Source of the DNA: Ignavibacteria bacterium RIFOXYC2_FULL_35_21
GTDB lineage: Bacteria; Bacteroidota; Ignavibacteria; Kapaibacteriales; UBA2268
Reading direction: 5' to 3'
Length of the DNA: 58,540 nucleotides
Assembly: GCA_001804705.1 (NCBI GenBank)
Contig: MHAY01000029.1
Span: forward strand, 1-58,540
Under the pieces are notes generated by a model. That model was given only the letters and a program-made list of their open reading frames with translations, was not told the origin of the DNA and searched no databases. The position numbers were made by a program, and so were the translations under genes. Positions within the stretch are counted from its first letter, which is position 1. Every line of letters starts with the position of its first letter. Below, piece after piece: positions 17,928 through 27,827 of this stretch.

Positions 17928-17998
17928 GTCATTCTGGGGAGTGTAACGACGAAGAATCTCTTACAATGGTGAGATGCTTCGACTTCGCTCAGCATGAC
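17928..17998. repeat. GTCAT-CTGAG family inverted-repeat element
   Basis: Left end GTCATTCTGGGG, right end CTCAGCATGAC. The inner parts AACGACGAAGAATCTC and GATGCTTCGACTTCGC are shared almost word for word with 3261-3355. It lies 26 bp from the transposase stop, but the ends do not match the upstream flank, so it is probably not the transposon terminus. Confidence 0.6.
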
Positions 17999-18023
17999 AA
18001 ATTCATTCGTAATTCGTAATTGT

Positions 18024-19172
18024 TTACATCATGAGGCTGCACTTGTCCAATTTCATTTCGCAGGTGAAGTTCACACCAGGTATCTGTAAAGCTCGTGTTG
18101 CGATTTCCACGACAAACACTTTCAGTATAGGGCTTTCCTCGCCGATTTGGAGCAGTTCGGGAAGACTCCCGCATGAGAAACTTTTGAATGACGATGCCAC
18201 GGGCATCTGCATATAAACAGCAAGGCGGCTGAAACCAAACTCCAGGCGGTTCAGCATCCATTTGGCTATCCACCCGTTAATCACAGGATATGGATTATCT
18301 TTCAGCATATGAAACTTCTCAAAACGAAGTTTGAATGCAGTTCCCAAGCCATCAATCCTTGCACGGGGCTTATTGTCTAATCTTTCCTTAAGGCGGCGTG
18401 CAAAGACTTCCTGCGACGCTTTCAATAGCTCCTTCGTTTTATGTCCGTTCAAATCTTTTATATAATGAAGCAGGTTTTCTTTCTTGACAAATTCAAACGA
18501 TTTCAATGCCTCGTTGAACAGCTTGGGATTGATTGGCAGACGCGACAGACAGCAAGTCAGCTCTTTGTCCCTGTATGCCTTGTGGTAAGTGATTTTCAGG
18601 TCGGCATCCGGGTAAAGCGACTGCACAGCTTCTTCAATCTGCCTCATGCCGTTTGTAATAAATGTACTGCATTTAATACCTCTTTTGTGCATGCGTTCGA
18701 GCAGGTGATTCCAAACGGTTCTCGAATCCTTCCTACCGATTTCAAATCCGAGGACGACCGTAGAAAGGGCATCTACAGCCATAGCAAGATACATCTGGTT
18801 AGATTTTGACCCCTTGGCAAGGCAGGAAAAATTTCGTCCAATCATGTAAATCAATCGTGGTTCGTGATGCGATACGCATAAATCAAGGTAGTCCTCCCAG
18901 TGGGGGCATCCGTCCAGAAATTCCCTTATTTTCTGATTGATTCTCAATGGAGAGCTATGATAGACTTCCACGAGGTCGCGGCAGGTTCTGCCTCCAAGAT
19001 ACGCTTCGACAATATCATAAGTGTCGGGGCGTATGGTCTCATTTTTTTCCAGCACCCAGGTCTTGCCGCAGTTCCTGCACCGGAAGCGTTTGTTCCCTGT
19101 GGAGGTCTGCCCATGCTTGATTACCTTAGAGCTTTTACAATAAGTACAAGACGGATTTTTCTCTTCTGCCAT
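18024..19172 (-). mobile_element. DDE transposase with N-terminal zinc ribbon, catalytic Asp possibly lost
   Basis: This 382-residue protein begins with a zinc ribbon (CTYC at 9-12, CRNC near 32-35), as in IS1/IS1595-type and some Mutator-type transposases, followed by an RNase H-like region. The first acidic residue is D134 in 'MAVDALSTVVLGFE'. The second position reads 'TFITNGMRQIEEAV', with N174 where a D is normal. The C-terminal 100 residues are helical. No convincing terminal inverted repeats or target duplication were found. A diverged inverted pair (TTGCCTTAGCAACA / TGTTGCAAAGCAA) lies upstream at about 19216-19292. Probably an old, non-autonomous or dead insertion. Confidence 0.75.
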
Positions 19173-19319
19173 CGTTCGTGTTGCTGTCTTAATTCCTTAA
19201 AAAATATAAATTTATTTTGCCTTAGCAACAAATAGATTATAAAAATTAATAATCATCAATTTTGCAAAATAAGAAAAAAATGTTGCAAAGCAAAAAAAAT
19301 GCTGAAAAGAACAACAACA

Positions 19320-20609
19320 TCAAAGTTCATTACCCATAGCTACCATCAATTCAAATTGTGCCTTATTATATTCGCTTATTGTTTTTATATATTCAATTTT
19401 TGCCTCAATATAAAACTGCTGCGCCTGAAATACTTCATAAGGCTTTGCTGTACCAAGAATTTGCCTCTCAATACTTTGGCTCAATGCTTCGCTGGATGTT
19501 TGCAAAGCATCTTTGGCAAAAGAAATTTGTTCATTAATAATATGAATTTTTGATACAGCAATGGATATTTCCTTTTGATATTGGCTTTTAAATTGCTCAA
19601 TTTTATTCTGTTGAATAAATATCTGAGCATCATATTTTTTCAAATCACCCTTGTAAAATAATCTTCCTAAAGGAAGAGTCCAAATAAGTGATGCATTAAT
19701 TTGGTAAGTGTTTGATACCGGGTTAGTGTATGCTCCGAAAACACCATTGTCAAAACCCAATCTTAACTTCGGCAACAGCAAACCCTGATTCGTTGAATTG
19801 CGAAGAGCCTGAAAAGATTGCAATTCAGAATTTAATGCTAAATATTCTTGTCGCTTTTCAAAACCGTTTATGTCGGGTTGTTGAACTGTGAATGAAACAG
19901 GAATTAAAGTCGTGTCGGCACTTACCAAACTAATAGAATTTTCTAAGTTCAATAAATTTGTTAGCTCTGTGGATTTTTTTTGCCATTCCATTTTTGCTTG
20001 AAGCATTGATATTTTCAAGTGGTTGTAATTACTTTGCGACATCAAATAATCAGATTGGTAAAGCAAACCTGCATCCACTTTGATTTTTATTTGCTGTGAA
20101 AGTGTATCAGCCTGAATGACTAATCCTTGCAAAAAAAGACATTTTAACTGCTCTGCCTGCAAATCAAAATAGATTTGAACTGCATTTAGTATCACTTTGT
20201 TTTTTTCAGCAACGCTGAAATAATTAGCAGCTTGAGATTTTTGTTTTGCTGCCAAAGTTTGATAAAAACCATTTTTAAAATCTATTTCTGCAAAAATTCC
20301 CAAACCTGCCCAAAGAATATCTCTGTTGACTCCGGTAAAAATTGTACCATCAGTGTTCATTGCGTTACCATTCAGGAAATGTGTTGATGCCCCTGTGTAT
20401 ATGTCGGGCAACCACCATTCTTTGGCTTTGCTTTGCTCGGCTAATGCTTGTTGCTCTTTCAACTTGTATTCTTGAATGGTTAAATTGTTTGCACTTGCAA
20501 GCTTCAAAACTGTTTCAAGATTTACAGGAAAATTTTGCTGTGCTCTTGCGGTGAATGTTGCTAACACTAATAAAAGAGAAACAACAATATTTCTAAAATT
20601 ATTTTTCAT
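19320..20609 (-). CDS. TolC-family outer-membrane efflux protein
   Basis: The outer-membrane channel of a tripartite pump. It has 429 residues with a signal peptide ending at 'TFTARAQQ', two long coiled-coil repeats (residues about 30-225 and 240-425) rich in Ala, Gln and Leu, and the TolC pseudo-repeat. The gene starts 10 nt behind the stop of the pump gene, so it is the last gene of an efflux operon. The His-rich protein at the operon head suggests a metal (copper or heavy-metal) substrate, as in CusC/CzcC, but the substrate is inferred. Confidence 0.85.
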   Translation of the reverse strand: MKNNFRNIVVSLLLVLATFTARAQQNFPVNLETVLKLASANNLTIQEYKLKEQQALAEQSKAKEWWLPDIYTGASTHFLNGNAMNTDGTIFTGVNRDILWAGLGIFAEIDFKNGFYQTLAAKQKSQAANYFSVAEKNKVILNAVQIYFDLQAEQLKCLFLQGLVIQADTLSQQIKIKVDAGLLYQSDYLMSQSNYNHLKISMLQAKMEWQKKSTELTNLLNLENSISLVSADTTLIPVSFTVQQPDINGFEKRQEYLALNSELQSFQALRNSTNQGLLLPKLRLGFDNGVFGAYTNPVSNTYQINASLIWTLPLGRLFYKGDLKKYDAQIFIQQNKIEQFKSQYQKEISIAVSKIHIINEQISFAKDALQTSSEALSQSIERQILGTAKPYEVFQAQQFYIEAKIEYIKTISEYNKAQFELMVAMGNEL

Positions 20610-20619
20610 CCGGCTCTCA

Positions 20620-23600
20620 TTATTTAGTGAATAATAATTTTGTTTGGACCAATGCCCCGTCTGAACAAAACTCTTTGCCCTGCACCACGATACTGTCTGT
20701 TTGTCTGATTTCTCCGATTAACAGTTCTGTGAATTTTTCATCCCGTAACCCGGTTTTTACTTCAACCTTCTGCACCTTTCCGTTCTTTACCAAATAAATA
20801 AATGATTGCCCTTTTATGTTACCGATTGCTTCGTTAGGAACAGACAAGGCATCTTTATGTCCATTTTGCCGTATGTTGACTTTAGCATACATTCCCGAAC
20901 GAATTCTTAAATCGGTGTTGGGCAAATCAATTTCCACTTTCATTGTTTTGGTGGTTTCGTCTAAACCATACGAAATGCGTGAGACGGTTGCTGTGAATTT
21001 ACTTTTAGGCAATTCGGGAAATGTGATTTCTGATTTTGTTTTTTTATCAATCAGCACCGCATCCGATTCGGGAACATCAATCGTTAAACGGATAGGCTGT
21101 AAATCCTGTAATTCAAATAGAGGCATTGCATTTGGGTTGGTCAATCCGCTTTGAATAATTGCACCTTTGTCAACAAAGCGATTAACGATAACACCTGAAA
21201 AAGGAGCCTTGACTTGCAGAAAATTTATTTGCGACTGCAAGCCGTTCAACTGTGCTTTTGTGCTTTCATAATCGGCTTCCGCTTTTTCCACTTCAGCAAT
21301 CATTGTGAGTTGTGGTGTTTTTTCGTAAATGCTTTTCAGCCGTTCGTAGTTCGCTTTTTTCGCTTTCTGTTCTGCTTCAACTTTTTCTTTGAGCTGAATG
21401 AGTTCAGGATTTTCCAAAACAACGAGTGTTTGTCCTTCCTTCACAAAATCTCCAATGTCTGCTTTTAGTTGTTTCAAATACCCGTTGGTCATTGCAAATA
21501 ATTTTACTTGCTGGTCGGGCTTTGCTGTTCCACTGATTTGCAACGAAGCATTGAATTGATGTGTTTGCGGATGGCTGACTAATACAGTAGGAATGTTTCT
21601 GTCTGTTTTTGTTTGCTGTTCTTCTGATTTATTTCCGCAAGATGAAAACAGCGAAAGCATAAGCGGAATGATTATGATTGTTTGATTTAGTTTCATTTTT
21701 GTTTGAGAATTTTTGTTTAACATATAAAATAATATTGGCACTATAAAGAGTGATAGAAATGTTGCTGCCAACACCCCGCCAATTATTGCCCGTGCCAAAG
21801 GGACATTGGCTTCACCTCCTGTTTCATAACCCAATGCCATTGGAAACAAAGCAAAAATTGCAACAATGGCTGTCATAAGGATTGGACGAAAACGATTGCT
21901 GACGCCTTCTTTGATTGCATCCTGCAATGGCTTTCCTTCCTTTAAAAGATTGTTCATTTTGTCAACCAATAAATTGCTGTAAGCAACCGTGATACCCACC
22001 ATCATTATTATTCCCATCATTGATTGAATATTGAGAAAGGTGTTTGTTACAATCAACATTCCTGTTACTCCTATTAATCCAAGTGGAATTACGGTGATAA
22101 TGATTAACGGCAATTTGAATGAACGTAAAAGCGGAACAATAACCAGATATACCAACAAAATTGCCAACACTAAGCCCAATCCTAAATTGCTGAAACCGTC
22201 TTTCATACTTTTCACTTCACCACGTATTTCAATATCATAACCTTCAGGTAAAACTTTCCTTAGCGTTTTCAACTTGATTTCGATTTCATTAGCCACCGAG
22301 CCAATATCCCGGCCTTCAACATTGGCAAATACATCTGTAATCCGTTGTAAATTCAAGTGATTGATTTCAATAGGAGCAGAGGTCAAAGAAGTTTTTGCTA
22401 TGTTTTTCAGTAGCGTTACTTTCCCGTTTGTTCCTGTTAAAGCAATATTTTCTACCGATTGGGGATTATCCAACTCAATTTCAGGATAAGTAACTCCCAC
22501 AAAATAGTGGTTGCCATTTTTTTCATCTATCCAAAACGATGGCTTGAAATTCACAGATGAATTCAATGCCGAAACCGTATTTTTTACTACATCATCTGCT
22601 TTAATGTCTAACATCGCTGCTTTAGTCCTGTCAATTTCTACATTGATTTCAGGGTGGTCATAACGCTGATGAATGCGCACATCTTCCGTTCCTTCCACAT
22701 TCTGCACAATTTCCCGAACCTTTACTGCTATTTCATGTGCTTGGTGTAAATCATTCCCGATAATCTGAACATCAATAGGAGAGGGTAAGCCAAAATTCAG
22801 GGCACTTGTTACGATTCCGCCTTTATTGAAAATAAATTGAACACCCGGAAATTGTTCCTTCAATTTCGGGCGAATCGTTTTTATATAATCGGAAGTTTTG
22901 GTTTTGTGCCCTTCTGTCAGTTGAACTGCAATGGTTGCGTCCTGAGTTCCGGAATTGGAAGTATAGGCGGCTGGCCAATCGTTCAAAACACCAATATTGG
23001 AAACGATTAAATTGACATCGTCACCAATTTCCTTTTTTAGAAAATTCTCGATTTCTGTAATTGTTCCTTCAGATTTTTCCAGCCTTGTACCGCTTTCCAT
23101 TCTTACATCCATCGAGATTTGGCCTACATCCATTTGCGGAAAAAGCTCCATTCCGATTTTTGTAAATCCAAACATTGAAAGAGCAAATAAAATAACCACA
23201 CCGCCTAAAACGAACCAGCGATACTTCAGTATTTTGTCCATACTTCGCACATAGCTGGTTGTTAAGTTATTTATTCCAATATCAAACATTCTTATAAATC
23301 CTTTTGGTTTATGTTCCGGTTTATGTCCTTTGAATAAACCTGCTGCCATTATCGGAACAAGCGTCATTGAAATAAACCTGGAACCAATCATAGCTAATGA
23401 TACGACTATTGCCAAAGGCGTAAATAGAAATTTGGAAATTCCTGTCAGAAATATTATCGGAAAAAAAACTATTACGATTGTTAGTGTTGTAACCAAAACG
23501 GGTAAAGCAACTTCCTTTGCTCCGTCGAAGGCTGCTTGTTCCGATGTTTTACCTGTTTTCAAATGTTTGTCAATGTTTTCAAGAACCACAATACTGTCGT

Positions 23601-24798
23601 CAACCAATAATCCAATAGCCAAGGCAATACCGCCTAAGGTTATGCTGTTGATGGTGTCGCCCGTGAAATACAATCCTATAAAAGCAAACATTACCGAAAG
23701 CGGAATACTTATCGCTACTATAAAGGTTGAACGGAAATTTCCTAGAAACAAAAGCAAAGCCAATGAAACCAATATCAAACCAATAATACCTTCTTTCATT
23801 AATCCGTTAATGCTGTGCCGCACATAAGTGGACTGGTCAAGGATTACATCGAGGTTTACAGATTTTGGCAAACGTTCTCTTAAGTCGGCTAATTTCCCTT
23901 TGACAGCTTCTACCGATGCGATAGTGTTTGCCCCGGTCCGCTTATAAATCGGAATATAAACTTGTCGTTTTCCCTTGATATGAACAACATTTGTTTGAAT
24001 AGCGCTTGCATCTTTTGCATAACCGATGTCCTTCAGAAAAATCGGTGAGCCTTCAGCACTTATTTTAATTACAATGTTGTTAAAGTCATCCACATTGGGC
24101 AACATGCCATTTGCGTTTACACTGTAATTCAGGTTGCCAATATTAACATCACCCGTTGGTATCATTACATTGTTTTTTTGCATGGCGTCTATTACATCCA
24201 TTTGTGAAAGATTGTATGCCTGCAATTTGTCCGGATATACATACATATAAATCCTTCTTAATTTACCGCCATAAACGGCAGGTGCAATAATGCCTTCTAC
24301 AGAACCTAACAAATTTCTTAAATCGAAATAGGCAATATCATAAAGCTGCTTTTCATTTAAACTGTCGCTGCTCACAGCCAGCAATGCCAAAGGTGTCGAT
24401 GCTGTCGGGTCGTAAGGCATTACCATTGGCGGAACTGTACCCGGCGGTAAATAGTACAAGTCGGACATTGCCAACGAAGTAACTTGTGATAGTGCAGTAT
24501 TTGGGTCAATTTCCTCACGGAAGAAATCTTTTACGATGCTTACCCCGATTAAACTTTTGCTCTCCTGCCTTTCAATGCCGTTTGACTGCCCTGTCCATCT
24601 TTCAATACGGCTGGTGATGTCCTTTTCCATCACTTCGGCAGGCATGCCGGGGTAGAGTGTCAACACCTGAACTGCAGATGTTTTATAATTTGGTAATATA
24701 TCTACCGGAAGTCGTCCAATAACGACTAAACTGATAACTGCTGTTAGTAATGATAAAACGATTATCAGGTATTTATTTTTAAAAGCTAATTCTAACAT
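20620..24798 (-). CDS. RND efflux pump permease fused in frame to its periplasmic adaptor
   Basis: Residues 1-1034 are a complete HAE/CusA-like RND permease: TM1 at 9-28, two large periplasmic loops, a 'GLLVDDSIVVLENI' TM4 motif with the proton-relay Asp pair, and a second TM block. Residue 1035 is a Met that begins a complete membrane-fusion protein of 358 residues with its own lipoprotein signal (MKLNQTIIIIPLMLSLFSSC, lipobox LFSSC). Lipoyl/barrel-sandwich hybrid motifs and a hairpin follow. No stop codon separates the two at 21697-21700. I chose ATG 24798 (AGGAGA 5 nt upstream, normal RND N-terminus MLELAFKNKYLI) over a longer frame beginning at 24846. Either a real fusion, a lost stop with internal re-initiation, or a read error. 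Confidence 0.85.
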   Translation of the reverse strand: MLELAFKNKYLIIVLSLLTAVISLVVIGRLPVDILPNYKTSAVQVLTLYPGMPAEVMEKDITSRIERWTGQSNGIERQESKSLIGVSIVKDFFREEIDPNTALSQVTSLAMSDLYYLPPGTVPPMVMPYDPTASTPLALLAVSSDSLNEKQLYDIAYFDLRNLLGSVEGIIAPAVYGGKLRRIYMYVYPDKLQAYNLSQMDVIDAMQKNNVMIPTGDVNIGNLNYSVNANGMLPNVDDFNNIVIKISAEGSPIFLKDIGYAKDASAIQTNVVHIKGKRQVYIPIYKRTGANTIASVEAVKGKLADLRERLPKSVNLDVILDQSTYVRHSINGLMKEGIIGLILVSLALLLFLGNFRSTFIVAISIPLSVMFAFIGLYFTGDTINSITLGGIALAIGLLVDDSIVVLENIDKHLKTGKTSEQAAFDGAKEVALPVLVTTLTIVIVFFPIIFLTGISKFLFTPLAIVVSLAMIGSRFISMTLVPIMAAGLFKGHKPEHKPKGFIRMFDIGINNLTTSYVRSMDKILKYRWFVLGGVVILFALSMFGFTKIGMELFPQMDVGQISMDVRMESGTRLEKSEGTITEIENFLKKEIGDDVNLIVSNIGVLNDWPAAYTSNSGTQDATIAVQLTEGHKTKTSDYIKTIRPKLKEQFPGVQFIFNKGGIVTSALNFGLPSPIDVQIIGNDLHQAHEIAVKVREIVQNVEGTEDVRIHQRYDHPEINVEIDRTKAAMLDIKADDVVKNTVSALNSSVNFKPSFWIDEKNGNHYFVGVTYPEIELDNPQSVENIALTGTNGKVTLLKNIAKTSLTSAPIEINHLNLQRITDVFANVEGRDIGSVANEIEIKLKTLRKVLPEGYDIEIRGEVKSMKDGFSNLGLGLVLAILLVYLVIVPLLRSFKLPLIIITVIPLGLIGVTGMLIVTNTFLNIQSMMGIIMMVGITVAYSNLLVDKMNNLLKEGKPLQDAIKEGVSNRFRPILMTAIVAIFALFPMALGYETGGEANVPLARAIIGGVLAATFLSLFIVPILFYMLNKNSQTKMKLNQTIIIIPLMLSLFSSCGNKSEEQQTKTDRNIPTVLVSHPQTHQFNASLQISGTAKPDQQVKLFAMTNGYLKQLKADIGDFVKEGQTLVVLENPELIQLKEKVEAEQKAKKANYERLKSIYEKTPQLTMIAEVEKAEADYESTKAQLNGLQSQINFLQVKAPFSGVIVNRFVDKGAIIQSGLTNPNAMPLFELQDLQPIRLTIDVPESDAVLIDKKTKSEITFPELPKSKFTATVSRISYGLDETTKTMKVEIDLPNTDLRIRSGMYAKVNIRQNGHKDALSVPNEAIGNIKGQSFIYLVKNGKVQKVEVKTGLRDEKFTELLIGEIRQTDSIVVQGKEFCSDGALVQTKLLFTK

Positions 24799-24901
24799 TT
24801 TTCTCCTTTGATGAATGAATAATTCTGCCCAATAACACAATACCAATTCAAGAAAAATTGCATTTGGACAATATTTGAAAGTTGGAATAGGCGTAAATAC
24901 A

Positions 24902-24924
24902 AAAGCCCTTCTTCAGGAAAGGGT
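24902..24924 (-). terminator. Terminator or attenuator between the His-rich gene and the pump
   Basis: On the minus strand CCCTTTCC-TGAA-GAAGGGC folds into a stem of about 6-7 bp and is followed by TTTT. It lies about 30 nt behind the stop at 24955 and 104 nt before the pump start. It could end the short transcript or tune read-through into the pump operon. Confidence 0.5.
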
Positions 24925-24954
24925 ATTGCAAACTATTCCAGTGTGAAAGAAATG

Positions 24955-25359
24955 TTAAACCAAAGGAGGCCCGCGAAGTGTATTAGCTGAAATTATTAGA
25001 GCGGAACGGCATCGTGTTGTGGTTTGACGAATGAATGTTTGATTTTTATCTAAAACCGATAAAAAGTGAATAATTATTTCAGCCAATTCATTTTTTTCAA
25101 AGCTCGGTTTAATTTGTATTTTATCAGGAATTTTGTAATTGTCTAATTTTACAGTAAATTTTTTGCACTCCATAGGTGGAAAATATGCCAAGCCTTTGAA
25201 TTGTTTTCTTAGCTCGCAGGGGCTTGGGCCATTTCCATGATGATGGTGCTGATGTCCAAGCGGGTGTGTTAAACACAGGCCCAAAGACTCCCACGGGATG
25301 GCTATAATCCCAATGAAAAAAACAATTAATATGGATTTTAATTTATTCAAAATTATCAC
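24955..25359 (-). CDS. Small His-rich protein at the head of the efflux operon
   Basis: 134 residues. An N-terminal hydrophobic segment (ILIVFFIGIIAIPWESLG) is followed by a metal-ligand-like cluster HPLGHQHHHHG and two cysteines (SPCEL, MECKK). The C-terminus ends 'LRGPPLV'. Small proteins of this type commonly precede Cus/Czc-type operons in Bacteroidota, in my recollection; they are uncharacterised. The GTG at 25359 or the TTG three codons on is the start; there is no strong Shine-Dalgarno. The His cluster fits periplasmic metal capture for the downstream pump. Confidence 0.55.
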   Translation of the reverse strand: MIILNKLKSILIVFFIGIIAIPWESLGLCLTHPLGHQHHHHGNGPSPCELRKQFKGLAYFPPMECKKFTVKLDNYKIPDKIQIKPSFEKNELAEIIIHFLSVLDKNQTFIRQTTTRCRSALIISANTLRGPPLV

Positions 25360-25429
25360 GATTAATCATGTTTATTTTAAGAAATTTCATTATAAAAAAT
25401 CATATTGTTATAACGAATGACATAAGATT

Positions 25430-27397
25430 TTATTCATTAATAAAACTATTTAGCTCCTGCTTCGAGATATTGACTTCGCCGTCGAACAAGGTCTGCTCAA
25501 ATCCTTTTGCAGAGCCGCTTGCTGAAATGCCTGATTCGTATCCCGACTTCACTGTTCCCTCGATGCCAACACCCTTAACGCCAATCGGTTCAAGAATTTT
25601 CCCGGCAGATAATTCATCAGTCGCCTTCGCACCCCAGTCGGTAACGTTAGTGTTGCCTGAATTAACGTCTGTGGTGAACTCGATGTATGCCATTTCTTTC
25701 GCTGACACATTGAATATGCCCGTGTTGGCTTCGAAGCCTACTCCTACACCGATTGTTACCTGGCTGGTTGCAAAATTGAGTTCCATTTCTCCGACAAATA
25801 CTTCGCCGCCGGAAAATTTCAACTTATCGCATCCCATTTCAATTGAACCTACTCCCAGGGGTATGTTAATAGACCTGCATTTCGGGTCATTAAATTTAAC
25901 ATTAATATTTGCTGTCTTTGGGTCAGCCGCCGGGATGCAGTAGGAACTAATGCCATACACACTTTCCCCGCTCAAGCCTGCTGCAGCGCCGAGAATCAGG
26001 GTTCTCGCCATCACAAGTTCCCTGTCAGTCACTCCCTTGCGTGTAATCAGGTAGGGCTGCCAATATGCAATAACATTGTAATTTCCTCTTACATTAGCCC
26101 ATTGTTTCCGGCAGTATTCCCTGTAGTAGTTACTTGCCTCAAAATTATAGTCCCTGTGAATAGAATTATATATATTACAGCAAGCCTCTTCAGACAAATC
26201 CTTGCATCGCTCACCGACTGCACTCAGTTCTTCCGTCTTTCTTGTATCAAAATCCTCTTTCCATGCCCCAAACTCTTTGATTAATCTTTCATACTGTTCA
26301 AAATAAGCAGTATAAGACTTAGCCATCATCAAACCTGCTTTGTCAGGCATTATCATTTTTCCTATATTGACATGTGTACCTGACCTTGCAATATTAATTA
26401 AATTCATTGCATCTTCTTTCATATAAGCCGCAACATCTTTCTGATATTCATCGTTCAGCCTTTGCCATTCAACCGATTTAGCATGTTCTATTTCTTCAAA
26501 TTCAGGCACCATTGAAGGCTCGGTTGGAGGTGTTACGCAGGAAAACGGGATATTGTCATCGGTGGGAGGGTATTTATCGGGAGTCGGCACTTCTATTTGG
26601 TCTTGTATGGGTACATCAGGATTCAGCTTTTGCAGATTCGCAGCAGCAGATGTATTATAGCCGCCACAAATCGAATTTCTGTACGATTGCTGTGCCTGCT
26701 GATTCATTCCTCTCGATTGTTCGATATGCCCCTTTGTATTATTTGCCTGGACATTGTATCTGTCAATATTTGTGCATTGAGTTAAATAATTATATGCTTC
26801 ATTCATTTCACCAAGCTCGTAATAAGCCTGCCCTATGTTATTCAATACAATTTTATTTTTAGGATATTTTTCATTCAGGTATTTCAGCATCGGAATTGCT
26901 TTGTGAGGATAACCTGAAATGTTCAGCAAGGCAGACAGGTTGCTGATTGCAAGGCAGTCGTCGCTGGACTGAGCCTCTTTAAGAAAAGCATATAATGATT
27001 CTAAAATTCCGCCCTTGAACCAAAATATCAGTGCGGCATCCTGGTAATCCTTTGTTTTTTCCGGTGTGAAGTATTTCAGAACAATATCTTTATAATTGCT
27101 ATTAGAGCTTACCGCTTCAAATTTTGTCATCAGGGTTGAGACATACTGCTTAAGTTGTTCCGTTGTGAAAGTTTGTTTTGGAATTGATTCAAGCAGTTTG
27201 TCATTTCTTTTCGGCACTGCAAATTCAGGCTCATCAGCAGCAAGATTACCCGTAGATTTTTCAAAATTCTGCATGACTTTCTCGAGGCTGTCCTGCATTC
27301 TTTGGTATTTTTCAAGTTCCGGATTTGATTCTTCTTCCTGAGAAAATACAGGAATATTCAATAATAGCAGAATGATAATTATGCGAATAAATTTCAT
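25430..27397 (-). CDS. Secreted TPR-containing protein of unknown function
   Basis: 655 residues with a signal peptide (KFIRIIIILLLLNIPVFSQ). Residues about 95-260 contain at least two to three TPR helices, for example 'IVLNNIGQAYYELGEMNEAY' and the following helix pair. A Pro-rich linker (IQDQIEVPTPDKYPPTD) leads to a long charged helical part at about 320-440. The last 200 residues are beta-rich with Gly and Thr. It is single-copy in view and convergent with nothing. No catalytic motif was found. Bacteroidota use such TPR-beta proteins in envelope assembly, but I cannot assign a role. Confidence 0.7.
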   Translation of the reverse strand: MKFIRIIIILLLLNIPVFSQEEESNPELEKYQRMQDSLEKVMQNFEKSTGNLAADEPEFAVPKRNDKLLESIPKQTFTTEQLKQYVSTLMTKFEAVSSNSNYKDIVLKYFTPEKTKDYQDAALIFWFKGGILESLYAFLKEAQSSDDCLAISNLSALLNISGYPHKAIPMLKYLNEKYPKNKIVLNNIGQAYYELGEMNEAYNYLTQCTNIDRYNVQANNTKGHIEQSRGMNQQAQQSYRNSICGGYNTSAAANLQKLNPDVPIQDQIEVPTPDKYPPTDDNIPFSCVTPPTEPSMVPEFEEIEHAKSVEWQRLNDEYQKDVAAYMKEDAMNLINIARSGTHVNIGKMIMPDKAGLMMAKSYTAYFEQYERLIKEFGAWKEDFDTRKTEELSAVGERCKDLSEEACCNIYNSIHRDYNFEASNYYREYCRKQWANVRGNYNVIAYWQPYLITRKGVTDRELVMARTLILGAAAGLSGESVYGISSYCIPAADPKTANINVKFNDPKCRSINIPLGVGSIEMGCDKLKFSGGEVFVGEMELNFATSQVTIGVGVGFEANTGIFNVSAKEMAYIEFTTDVNSGNTNVTDWGAKATDELSAGKILEPIGVKGVGIEGTVKSGYESGISASGSAKGFEQTLFDGEVNISKQELNSFINE

Positions 27398-27446
27398 AAT
27401 TTTATATAACTTAATGTTTCAGGAATTATTAATTAACAGAGTTATG

Positions 27447-27476
27447 CTAAATTATAAAATTGTTTCGGAATTTCAA
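27447..27476 (-). promoter_or_regulatory. Candidate promoter for the TPR gene
   Basis: Minus strand: TTG, 19-nt spacer, TAATTTAG, one mismatch from TAnnTTTG. It lies about 50 nt upstream of the ATG at 27397. It is weaker than the two perfect matches in this window. Confidence 0.35.
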
Positions 27477-27509
27477 AATCATATATTAAGATTGACTAAA
27501 ATCAAACTA

Positions 27510-27598
27510 CCACCGCCATATGCGGTGGATTTAACAAGGATAAATAAATTATATAATAAGGTATAACCAAAATTGGTTATTACTACCGCCAAAGGCGG
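27510..27598. repeat. Two related palindromes
   Basis: CCACCGCCATATGCGGTGG (27510-27528) and CCGCCAAAGGCGG (27586-27598) lie in the 27398-27772 gap, preceded by similar ACTAC sequence. They resemble the ends of the GAATAGCCAC elements in style (short palindrome with AT loop) but not in sequence. No gene is in this gap. Confidence 0.5.
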
Positions 27599-27772
27599 CA
27601 GATTTCTTTGATTAAATTAAAAATAACTATGGAACGCAAGTAATGTTCTTGATTTATAAATATAAGTCGAAAGTAATAAGCAACAACCCCCTACACCCCC
27701 TTTTATAAGGGGCAATTTTTCCCGGACAACAATGTAATAAAATATTCATCTTCAAAAAGAATTTTACAACTT

Positions 27773-27787
27773 TGGCACAAGTCTTGC
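27773..27787 (+). promoter_or_regulatory. Sigma-54 (RpoN) promoter
   Basis: TGGCAC-AAGTC-TTGC matches the -24/-12 consensus TGGCAC-N5-TTGC exactly. GG and GC are separated by the required 10 nt. It lies 41 nt before the small-protein start at 27828, so the expected start point near 27799 leaves a short leader with a GGTGG sequence. Confidence 0.75.
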
Positions 27788-27827
27788 GTATATATAAGTG
27801 TGGAAATATTTTTATAATGGTGGTGAT

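Noticed and set aside
17928-19300. Complete insertion sequence with matched terminal repeats
   Set aside because: The GTCAT element on the left and the TTGC...GCAA pair on the right do not match each other, and no target duplication was found.
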